This document shows positions 33,572-39,657 of a stretch of DNA of 64,000 nucleotides, piece by piece. This DNA comes from Candidatus Aenigmatarchaeota archaeon. GTDB lineage: Archaea; Aenigmatarchaeota; Aenigmatarchaeia; Aenigmatarchaeales; JAHLMR01. The notes under the pieces are model-generated. The model did no database searches. It was not told the DNA's origin and saw only the letters and a program-made list of their open reading frames with translations. How positions within the stretch are numbered: position 1 is the first letter of the stretch; each line of letters begins with the position of its first letter. Where the stretch lies: assembly GCA_018920255.1 (NCBI GenBank), contig JAHLMR010000001.1, forward strand, positions 23,583 to 87,582, in the 5' to 3' direction. The position numbers and the translations under genes were made by a program.

Positions 33572-34084
33572 ATGTTAAATGGAACTTTTGAAAAAAATAA
33601 AGTTATTGTTGAAGGAGAAGGAATAAAAAATTTATTTAATAATGGTTGGTATGGAAATATTGAAAATAATAAACTTATTTTAGACTTATTTGAAGCAGCA
33701 TTTCTTTTAGAACGTGGAAAAATAGAAATTTTTAAGGATAATGAAAAAATTAAAATAGATGAATTTTTTGGCATATGTTGTAATCTCGATAAAAGTTTTA
33801 TGTATAAATATTCAGTATATTCTGATTTAAGAAATAGAGGTTTAATAGTAAGAGCTGGATATATTGGTACAGATTTTAAAGTTTATGAAAGAGGAGCAAA
33901 GCCAAATAAAAATGAAAAAATTAAATGGATTGTTTTTGTTTCATCAGAAGAATATCCTTGTATTTTAGAACAACTTGGAAAAGCAATAAAACTTTCTCAA
34001 AATATAAGAGCAACAGCTGTTTGGGCTGTAGTTGATACTGATTTAGATGTTACATATTATATTATAAATTCAATAATTCCGTGA
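33572..34084 (+). CDS. tRNA-splicing endonuclease-like subunit, probably structural
   Basis: A 170-residue protein with the whole length and pattern of a monomeric-type EndA (N-terminal GWYGNIENNKLILDLFEAAFLLERGK; C-terminal YSVYSDLRNRGLIVRAG then DFKVYERG and WAVVD). By alignment with the Methanocaldococcus EndA pattern, Tyr105 is kept. The catalytic His position is occupied by Lys116 (KNEKIKW). The catalytic Lys in SVRKK is replaced by Ala147 (NIRAT). It therefore looks like a structural partner of the next gene. No ribosome-binding site is visible and a TATA-like AATATTTATTT sits close to the ATG, so it is probably leaderless. Confidence 0.8.
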   Translation: MLNGTFEKNKVIVEGEGIKNLFNNGWYGNIENNKLILDLFEAAFLLERGKIEIFKDNEKIKIDEFFGICCNLDKSFMYKYSVYSDLRNRGLIVRAGYIGTDFKVYERGAKPNKNEKIKWIVFVSSEEYPCILEQLGKAIKLSQNIRATAVWAVVDTDLDVTYYIINSIIP

Positions 34085-34089
34085 GAGTT

Positions 34090-34632
34090 ATGAAAATAAA
34101 AGGAATTTTGCTAAATAATAGAGTAAGAATATATGATTTTAATAAAGCAAAAAGTATTTATGAGGAAGGATATTATGGAAAACTTAAGGAAGATTGTTTA
34201 GATTTATCATTAATAGAAGCATGTTATTTATTAGAAAAAGAAAAAATTATTATAGAAGATAGTAATAAAAACCAATTAAATTTTGAAGAATTTTATAAAA
34301 AGTGTCAAGAAATAGATGAAAGATTTCATATAAAATATATTGTATATTCAGATCTAAGGAATAGAGATTTGCCAACTAGAACAGGGTTTAAATTTGGTTG
34401 TGATTTTAGAGTTTATAACAGGGGAGTAAAACCAATAAAAAGAGGTCCAAAAGCTCCACATGAACACACGAAATGGATAGTTTTTGTAATTCCTTATAAT
34501 TATAAATTTACATTTCCAGAATTTTCTAGAGCAGTAAGACTTGCACATAATATTAGAGCACACATGCTTTGGGCTGTTGTTGATGAAAATAAAGAAGTTA
34601 AATATTTTGAAATAACATTCTTCAAACCATAA
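34090..34632 (+). CDS. endA: tRNA-splicing endonuclease EndA-like subunit
   Basis: A 180-residue EndA homologue that should cut pre-tRNA at bulge-helix-bulge sites. YSDLRNRDLPTRTGFKFG and CDFRVYNRG are family signatures. Tyr109 and His126 fit the catalytic Tyr and His. The third catalytic residue, Lys in the SVRKK element, reads NIRAHML with Ala157 in its place. The start is ATG 34090 preceded by GTGAGA, five bases after the first subunit stops, so both subunits are made together, as in heteromeric alpha2beta2 enzymes. The stop codon directly abuts the tRNA-Phe gene on the other strand. Confidence 0.88.
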   Translation: MKIKGILLNNRVRIYDFNKAKSIYEEGYYGKLKEDCLDLSLIEACYLLEKEKIIIEDSNKNQLNFEEFYKKCQEIDERFHIKYIVYSDLRNRDLPTRTGFKFGCDFRVYNRGVKPIKRGPKAPHEHTKWIVFVIPYNYKFTFPEFSRAVRLAHNIRAHMLWAVVDENKEVKYFEITFFKP

Positions 34633-34771
34633 TGGTGGGGTGGGCGCGACTCCCAGCAACTTCTTTTAAGAAAAGAAGTTGCGAACCTTCTTTCTTAAAG
34701 AAAGGAGGTTTTTTGAACGCGCGACACCACGGTCTTCAGCCGTGTGCTCTCCCGGGCTGAGCTACCACCCC
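34633..34771 (-). tRNA. tRNA-Phe (GAA) with a 62-nt T-loop insert
   Basis: Minus-strand cloverleaf: acceptor GGGGTGG/CCACCCC, D arm GCTC/GAGC, anticodon stem CACGG/CCGTG with loop CTGAAGA (anticodon GAA), T stem GCGCG/CGCGC, discriminator A and encoded CCA. The anticodon loop is intact. The T loop begins TTCAAA, is then broken by 62 bases (34650-34711), and resumes with T60. Without the insert, 77 bases remain including CCA. The CCA end lies one base after the stop of the convergent EndA gene. Confidence 0.92.
34650..34711 (-). repeat. 62-nt two-hairpin T-loop insert in tRNA-Phe
   Basis: Two hairpins in a row followed by TGGGAG. H1 arms are AACCTCCTTTC/GAAAGAAGGTT (one mismatch). H2 arms are GCAACTTCTTTT/AAAAGAAGTTGC (perfect). 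It matches the insert of tRNA-Arg(CCT) at 60 of 62 positions. Confidence 0.9.
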
Positions 34772-34808
34772 GGCTTTTAAAATTATAATTTCAAAAGAAT
34801 TTAAAAGT

Positions 34809-35066
34809 TTATTTTTTAATTTTAATAGAATATATCCAAAAATCTTTTGCAAATTTTTCATTTAAAATATTAATCAACTTTCCTTTTTCTTTCAAATGAT
34901 TTTCACAAATTTTAACTTCCGCAAGATCTTTTTTTATTTGTTTTTTTATATTAGTTTTTGTAATAATAAAAGAATCAAAATATTTATTCTTACAATTTTT
35001 AAAACTACATATATTTACATCTTTTCTAAAATCAAAAATTTTTAATAAAAATTCAATGTCTTCCAT
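34809..35066 (-). CDS. Small uncharacterised protein, possible zinc binder
   Basis: An 85-residue protein beginning MEDIEFLLKIFDF. Cysteines at about 17, 23 and 52 with a nearby His (CSFKNC, CENHLKEKG) could bind zinc. The start is ATG 35066 with GGTGAAATA just upstream; longer versions of this frame would run into the tRNA-Asn gene. It lies 13 bases downstream of tRNA-Asn on the same strand and may be transcribed with it. Confidence 0.55.
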   Translation of the reverse strand: MEDIEFLLKIFDFRKDVNICSFKNCKNKYFDSFIITKTNIKKQIKKDLAEVKICENHLKEKGKLINILNEKFAKDFWIYSIKIKK

Positions 35067-35079
35067 TATTTCACCAAAA

Positions 35080-35268
35080 TGGCGCCTGGGACAGGATTTT
35101 CTTCGAAACTTCTTCGAAACTTCTTTTAGAAAAAGAAGTTTCATCAAGAAAATTTGTCTTTCTTGATGAACCTTCTTTCTTAAAGAAAGAAGGTTTTTTG
35201 AACCTGTGACCTAGTGGTTAACAGCCACTCGCTCTTTGTTGTTGAAATTCCAACTGAGCTACCCAGGC
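35080..35268 (-). tRNA. tRNA-Asn (GTT) with a 100-nt T-loop insert and a long D loop
   Basis: Minus-strand cloverleaf: acceptor GCCTGGG/CCCAGGC, D stem GCTC/GAGC, anticodon stem AGTGG/CCACT with loop CTGTTAA (anticodon GTT), T stem ACAGG/CCTGT, discriminator G and encoded CCA. The T loop TTCAAA...T is broken by 100 bases (35097-35196). The D loop is 21 bases (AGTTGG plus 15), about twice normal, and contains GTTG/CAAC arms, so a further short insert there is possible. The gene is about 189 bases. Confidence 0.9.
35097..35196 (-). repeat. 100-nt three-hairpin T-loop insert in tRNA-Asn
   Basis: H1 arms AACCTTCTTTC/GAAAGAAGGTT, H2 arms ATCAAGAAA/TTTCTTGAT, H3 arms GAAACTTCTTTT/AAAAGAAGTTTC, then a 19-base tail that repeats the H3 right arm (GAAGAAGTTTC). 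It aligns along its length with the tRNA-Arg(TCT) insert. H1 is shared with all four inserts. Confidence 0.88.
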
Positions 35269-35325
35269 ATTAAAATATTTTATTAATTACAAATATTTAT
35301 AAATGCTTACTTTTAATTAATTTAT

Positions 35326-36069
35326 ATGGTAGAAATTGAAAAGGTTATTGCTGATAGTTGGAATGCATATAAAAAAGGATGGAAAAAAATAGGAACATAT
35401 ACTTTTTTTATATTTATTATTATTGGAATTTTATATTTATTAACGCTTTTAAGTTTTACAATTTCATTTTATTTAGGTGGAATTATATGTTTAATATATT
35501 TGTTTATTAGTTTAACTTTACCAGCAGGATTATTACATTTATATAATTTATCTTTTACTAAAAAGAAAATTAAATTAAAATTATTATTTGATTTTATTTC
35601 TAAGAACTGGATTAAAATTTTAAAAGTTTCAATATTGCAATTTTTAATAATTGCATGTATTTTTTCACCAATATTTATTTCATTAGCATTTTATTATTCC
35701 ACTGAATCTTTAATATATCTTTTTTTAGTTATTCTTTTCTCTTTTATTTCATTTTTAATTTCTTTATTTTTTGTCTTTCCAATATACTCTTTTGTTATAG
35801 AAAAATTAAGTACTATTAATTGTATAAAGAGAAGTGTTTATATTGTTAAAAACAATTATTTCAGTTTAATTGTATTATATTTTGCTATAACACTATTAGC
35901 CTTATTTTCATCAATAATAGTATTGCCATTATTTTTATTATTTGTTATTTCAATTATTTTAATACCTTTTGCTATAATTTTAATTATTCTTTATTTATTT
36001 TATTTTATTATACCATTGACATATTTTATTTTTATTTCATTTTATAGAAACGCAATTAAACGTCATTAA
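35326..36069 (+). CDS. Polytopic membrane protein
   Basis: A 247-residue integral membrane protein with about six hydrophobic helices (around 25-45, 50-75, 98-125, 128-155, 180-210 and 212-240). It resembles the generic DUF/glycerophosphodiester-phosphodiesterase-like membrane domain of archaeal small membrane proteins, but no function can be assigned. There is no ribosome-binding site before the ATG, so it is probably leaderless. It overlaps the end of RNase HII by four bases. Confidence 0.6.
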   Translation: MVEIEKVIADSWNAYKKGWKKIGTYTFFIFIIIGILYLLTLLSFTISFYLGGIICLIYLFISLTLPAGLLHLYNLSFTKKKIKLKLLFDFISKNWIKILKVSILQFLIIACIFSPIFISLAFYYSTESLIYLFLVILFSFISFLISLFFVFPIYSFVIEKLSTINCIKRSVYIVKNNYFSLIVLYFAITLLALFSSIIVLPLFLLFVISIILIPFAIILIILYLFYFIIPLTYFIFISFYRNAIKRH

Positions 36070-36731
36070 ATTTTAATACAAAAACCTTCAAGTTTTTTCT
36101 GCTTATTTTCTCCAGATAATTCTATAAAAGTAGCCCATGATTTTCTAATAAATTCTAAATGCTTTTTATTTTTTATACATTCTTTAACAAATTTGATTGT
36201 TTTTTCATCATGAGGATAACCAACTCCAAAATTATAATTAACTTTTTCTTTTATTTTTTCTATTTCTTTATCTCTTTCAACTTTAGCAATTATTGATGCC
36301 GCACTAACAATTGGATATTTTCTGTCAGCAAAATTTTCTGATATTATTTCAGTATCAATTTTTACAAGAGCTTTAAGATACATTTTAAATTTTTCAGTTG
36401 TAACTTGTGGAGCATCAACGTAAACTTTATCTGGTTTTAATGCTCTTATTATTTCTGCCATTCTTTCAGCTTCTATTTTGTTTAAATTCTTTCTTTCTCT
36501 TAATTTATCTATTTCAGAAGCAGAAATTTTTATTATAATCCAATCATTTAAAATTTTTTTAATTTCTTCATATAACATTATTCTTTGATTATATGTTAAA
36601 AGTTTACTATCCTTTACACCAATTTCTTTTAATTTTTCCATTTTTTCTTCATCTGCATATGCTCCAACAATTACTAATGGTCCTATCAACGCTCCACGTC
36701 CAGCTTCATCAATACCTAATATTTTTTTCAT
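36066..36731 (-). CDS. rnhB: Ribonuclease HII
   Basis: A 221-residue enzyme that cuts RNA in RNA-DNA hybrids. GIDEAGRGALIGPLV holds the first catalytic Asp7 and Glu8. VYVDAP near 103 supplies the third acidic residue. SAASIIAKVERD is the conserved family segment with the fourth. Length is normal for archaeal RNase HII. It is monocistronic. Confidence 0.94.
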   Translation of the reverse strand: MKKILGIDEAGRGALIGPLVIVGAYADEEKMEKLKEIGVKDSKLLTYNQRIMLYEEIKKILNDWIIIKISASEIDKLRERKNLNKIEAERMAEIIRALKPDKVYVDAPQVTTEKFKMYLKALVKIDTEIISENFADRKYPIVSAASIIAKVERDKEIEKIKEKVNYNFGVGYPHDEKTIKFVKECIKNKKHLEFIRKSWATFIELSGENKQKKLEGFCIKI

Positions 36732-36784
36732 ATTAAGAATTATAATTAAATATTTTAAATACTTTCAATTTTTATATTTTTAAT

Positions 36785-36871
36785 AGCGGGATGGGGCAGC
36801 CAGGAGTGCCCGTCGGGCTCATAATTTTTTAAGAAACCCGAAGGTCGGACGTTCAAATCGTCCTCCCGCTA
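36785..36871 (+). tRNA. Initiator tRNA-Met (CAT) with a 12-nt anticodon-loop intron
   Basis: Acceptor AGCGGGA/TCCCGCT, D arm GGGC/GCCC, anticodon stem TCGGG/CCCGA with the three G-C pairs of initiators, T stem GGACG/CGTCC with loop TTCAAAT. The anticodon loop is CTCATA + 12 bases (36824-36835) + A. Without it the tRNA is 75 bases. Unlike the other five tRNAs here, CCA is not encoded: the discriminator A is followed by CTA. There is no T-loop insert. Confidence 0.92.
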
Positions 36872-36906
36872 CTATTTTTAAAAAAGTATTAATTGATATT
36901 ATTTTT

Positions 36907-37491
36907 ATGAAATCTCAAGTAGAGCCGATTGTTTTTATCCTATTATTATTAATAGTTTTAATTTTAATTTTAACTGCAATGCTTTGGGGAAGAGATATAA
37001 TTCAAAATAATATAGATGCCGGAAGATTATCTAGAGCAGAACAATTTATTGTAAATTTAGATAATTTAATTCAAAATATCGCACAAAATGGCGGTTCAGA
37101 AAAAATTGAATATCCATTAGATGCAGATATATATATTACCGATGAATGTACTGGTATTACTCCTTTAGAATTAGATAAATGCATTCAAATAGAACAAAAA
37201 AATTCATTATCTTTACAAGAAAAATGGACTTATATAAACACAGAAAATCCAAATAAATATGGAAGTTTTAATGATTCAATAAGTATTATAAGAGAAAAAA
37301 AAGAAGGAGATAAAGTAATAATTCAATTATATTATAGAATTCGTGGAGATTATAATTATACAATTGAATTAGAAAAAATGAGTTATTCATTTAAACCTTC
37401 ATATATTTTAATAGAAAGTGGTGGCACAGAAGTACAAAAAATTATTCAAGGAAATTATATTATTTCTAAAATAAAACTATCATTCATATAA
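36907..37491 (+). CDS. Membrane-anchored exported protein
   Basis: A 194-residue protein with an N-terminal hydrophobic helix (about 7-27, IVFILLLLIVLILILTAML) followed by a mostly soluble exterior domain. MKSQVEPI before it resembles a short class III-like leader (E before the helix), so it could be pilin-related. Two Cys appear in the exterior part (CTG, KCIQ). No family was recognised and the start appears leaderless. Confidence 0.5.
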   Translation: MKSQVEPIVFILLLLIVLILILTAMLWGRDIIQNNIDAGRLSRAEQFIVNLDNLIQNIAQNGGSEKIEYPLDADIYITDECTGITPLELDKCIQIEQKNSLSLQEKWTYINTENPNKYGSFNDSISIIREKKEGDKVIIQLYYRIRGDYNYTIELEKMSYSFKPSYILIESGGTEVQKIIQGNYIISKIKLSFI

Positions 37492-37522
37492 ACTTTTTAT
37501 TTTAATTAATATTATTAATTTT

Positions 37523-38095
37523 ATGATATCTGAAGCATCTGGACAGTTTTTGTTAAGATTTTCAAGACAGGCTATTATAGAATATTTAAAAAATAAAAGA
37601 AAAATAGACATTCCAAAAAATTATCCAAAAGAACTTAATGAGAAAAAAGGAATTTTTGTTACACTACATAAAGAAATTAGGAACGGAATTTATGAACTAA
37701 GAGGTTGTATGGGAATACCATATCCAATTATGCCAATAATAGAAGCAGTTATTGAAGCATCTATTTCTGCTGCAAATGATCCAAGATTTATTAAACTAAA
37801 GGAAGACGAATTAAAAAAAATTAAAATTGAAATTTCAATTTTAACAGAACCAGAATTAATTAAAGTAAAAAAACCAGAAGATTATTTGAAAAATATAAGA
37901 TCAAAAATTGATGGTTTAATTATTAAAAAAGGAATAATGTCTGGATTACTCTTACCTCAAGTTTGGAATGAAGTGAAGGATAAAGAGGAGTTTCTTAACA
38001 TTCTTTGTTATAAAGCAGGCTTATTAAGAGATTCATGGAAAGATCCATCAGTAGAAATATATAAATTTCAAGTTCAAATTTTTAAGGAAAAATAA
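37523..38095 (+). CDS. ammA: AMMECR1-domain protein (AmmA)
   Basis: A 190-residue AMMECR1-family protein, one of the three parts of the widespread but unresolved AmmeMemoRadiSam system. ELRGCMGIPYP is the family hallmark with its invariant Cys. NDPRFIKL and SGLLLPQVW are the other conserved segments. The radical-SAM partner AmrS is encoded at 47.0 kb; a Memo protein is not seen in the window. The start has no ribosome-binding site. Confidence 0.92.
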   Translation: MISEASGQFLLRFSRQAIIEYLKNKRKIDIPKNYPKELNEKKGIFVTLHKEIRNGIYELRGCMGIPYPIMPIIEAVIEASISAANDPRFIKLKEDELKKIKIEISILTEPELIKVKKPEDYLKNIRSKIDGLIIKKGIMSGLLLPQVWNEVKDKEEFLNILCYKAGLLRDSWKDPSVEIYKFQVQIFKEK

Positions 38096-38096
38096 T

Positions 38097-38168
38097 CCGT
38101 CCGAGAAGAAAAAAGACTCGGACGGTGAGGAGGCAACGGGATTCTAGGTATTTTTAAACCTAGAATCC
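38097..38168 (+). ncRNA. GC-rich double-hairpin RNA candidate
   Basis: Two perfect hairpins stand out from AT-rich surroundings. CCGTCCGAG (38097-38105) pairs with CTCGGACGG (38117-38125) across an 11-base purine loop. GGATTCTAGG (38139-38148) pairs with CCTAGAATCC (38159-38168) across a 10-base A/T loop. The linker is TGAGGAGGCAACG. It starts two bases after the AmmA stop codon. It could be a small RNA, a processed 3' UTR element or a strong terminator. In AT-rich archaea, GC-rich islands often mark structured RNAs. Confidence 0.55.
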
Positions 38169-38412
38169 ATATTAACTATTTATAAGTAAAGATATTTAAA
38201 GTTTTCTATTATTATGTTAATAGTTAAACTATAAGTTCAGGTTTTAACTATTATTAAACTTTTTTAAATAAATCTTTCAATATCATTTTTATGCATTGGC
38301 CTACAATTAGCGTAATTCTGCTTGATAAAATTAACAAAGAAATTATTTACTTATTCTTTTGTTAAAAATATTTATATTAATAGTTAAAATATAATTTTTA
38401 ACTAAAATTTAT
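38169..38412. other. Non-coding stretch between RNA candidate and tRNA-Arg(CCT)
   Basis: 244 bases without a convincing gene. The motif TTAATAGTTAAA appears at 38217-38228 and again near 38375-38390, and its complement AACTATT at 38174-38180 and 38246-38252. The last 50 bases contain TATA-like boxes (ATTTATATTAA) that probably drive the tRNA. Nothing else was identified. Confidence 0.4.
38217..38253. repeat. Inverted repeat TTAATAGTTAAAC / GTTTTAACTATTA
   Basis: The arms at 38217-38229 and 38241-38253 pair except for one extra base, enclosing TATAAGTTCAG. It may be an operator or an RNA hairpin. Related half-sites occur on both sides in the same gap. Confidence 0.4.
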
Positions 38413-38552
38413 GCCCCTGTAGCTCAGTTTGGACAGAGCGCTTGCCTCCTAAGCAAGATGTCGCGCGTTCAAAGAACCTTCTTTCTTTAAGAAAGAAGGT
38501 TCGCAACTTCTTTTCTTAAAAGAAGTTGCTGGGAGTCGCGCCAGGGGCGCCA
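38413..38552 (+). tRNA. tRNA-Arg (CCT) with a 62-nt T-loop insert
   Basis: Acceptor GCCCCTG/CAGGGGC, D arm GCTC/GAGC, anticodon stem CTTGC/GCAAG with uninterrupted loop CTCCTAA (anticodon CCT), T stem GCGCG/CGCGC, discriminator G, CCA encoded. The T loop TTCAAA...T is broken by 62 bases (38474-38535). Exons total 78 bases with CCA. The 5' half is nearly identical to tRNA-Arg(TCT), but the T arm and insert match tRNA-Phe instead. Confidence 0.92.
38474..38535 (+). repeat. 62-nt two-hairpin T-loop insert in tRNA-Arg(CCT)
   Basis: H1 arms GAACCTTCTTTC/GAAAGAAGGTTC and H2 arms GCAACTTCTTTT/AAAAGAAGTTGC, both perfect, then TGGGAG. It differs from the tRNA-Phe insert only at the first base and one base in the H1 left arm. 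Confidence 0.92.
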
Positions 38553-38587
38553 TAATTTTATAAATTCTGAATTTATTTATTTAGATT

Positions 38588-39091
38588 ATGAAAAGAAAAC
38601 AAAATTATAATTTTCTATATATTCTATTTTTTATTATTTTGTTTTTAGGAGTTTTTTCATTTGCATTATTGATTCAAAATAAACCATCAAATGAATTAAT
38701 AAAGGTTTGGCCCGGCGGAATTTTAGAAGTAGATGGAAATAAAATAATTTTAGGAATTAATTGTACTGCAATAGTAGCTGAAACATCTTCTGAAAGAGCA
38801 GAAAACATACAACTAGGATTAAATAAAATTATATCAAAAAGACCATCAACATATGATACGTTTTATGAAGTTCTTAAAAGTTTTAATATAACATTAGAAA
38901 GAGTAGAGCTTTTGTATTTTGATGGAAAGTATTATTATGCTGATGCTGTTTTTAAAAGTAAAGATAAACAATTAAGAATTGATTTAATGCCTTCTGATGC
39001 AATAGGCCTTGCAGTAAGGGCAGATGCAGAAATTTATGTAAACAAATCTTTATTATATGAAATAGGTAAGGATATCTGTGAAGAAGAATAA
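38588..39091 (+). CDS. Membrane-anchored bifunctional-nuclease-family (DUF151) protein
   Basis: A 167-residue protein. A membrane helix covers about 9-30. The exterior domain starts at WPGGILEVDG. From about 95 on, VLKSFNITLERVELLYFDGKYYYADAVF and IDLMPSDAIGLAVRADAEIYV match the DUF151/bifunctional nuclease fold. Fusion of this domain to a membrane anchor on the outside is unusual, as soluble members are known. It overlaps the start of the nitroreductase gene by 14 bases. Confidence 0.75.
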   Translation: MKRKQNYNFLYILFFIILFLGVFSFALLIQNKPSNELIKVWPGGILEVDGNKIILGINCTAIVAETSSERAENIQLGLNKIISKRPSTYDTFYEVLKSFNITLERVELLYFDGKYYYADAVFKSKDKQLRIDLMPSDAIGLAVRADAEIYVNKSLLYEIGKDICEEE

Positions 39092-39626
39092 TTTTTTATT
39101 ATTTTTTAAAAAAAGAAGAAGTATAAGATGCTTTATAGAAAAGGAGATTGAAAAAGAAAAAATATTAAAAATTATAAAGATTTTTAAATATTTACCTTCT
39201 TCACTAAATTCTCAACCTTGGAAAATATTTATTATAAATAATAAAGAAAAAATAAAAGAAGTAGGTGAAAAATTATCTAAAATACATAAATACTCATATC
39301 CAATTTTAAACGCACCTTTAATTGCTATTGTTACTGTAGATCAAGATTTATCTAAAAAGCATTTTGTTGAAGATGGTTCAATAGCAGCATTTTCATTATG
39401 GCTTGCAGCATCATATTTAGGTCTTGGTTCTGTTTGGATTGCAATATATGATCCTAATTCTGAAGAAAGAGAAAACATTGTAAGAAAAGTTTTTTCAATT
39501 CCAAAAAAATATAGAATAATTTGTATACTTCCTATTGGTTATCCTAAAGAAAAGCCAAAGAAAAAACAAATAAGAAATATAAATGAAATTATAAATTTTT
39601 ATAACAAAAGAAATCTTTTTATATAA
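39078..39626 (+). CDS. Nitroreductase-family flavoprotein
   Basis: A 182-residue FMN-dependent NAD(P)H oxidoreductase. RRSIRCF near the start and LPSSLNSQPWKIFI are the FMN phosphate and active-site segments. AAFSLWLAASYLGLGSVWI is the conserved dimer helix, and ILPIGYPKEKP closes the family pattern. The substrate is unknown. Confidence 0.88.
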   Translation: MKKNNFLLFFKKRRSIRCFIEKEIEKEKILKIIKIFKYLPSSLNSQPWKIFIINNKEKIKEVGEKLSKIHKYSYPILNAPLIAIVTVDQDLSKKHFVEDGSIAAFSLWLAASYLGLGSVWIAIYDPNSEERENIVRKVFSIPKKYRIICILPIGYPKEKPKKKQIRNINEIINFYNKRNLFI

Positions 39627-39657
39627 CACCAAAATAATTTAATAAAGAGGTGAGAAG

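Noticed and set aside
34809-35147. Longer 112-residue version of the minus-strand small protein
   Set aside because: Its N-terminal part would be read from the 3' part of tRNA-Asn. The ATG at 35066 with GGTGA upstream gives a sensible 85-residue protein.
38413-38552. T-loop inserts as ordinary long variable arms
   Set aside because: The variable region between anticodon and T stems is normal (five bases), and the extra sequence begins after TTCAAA inside the T loop.
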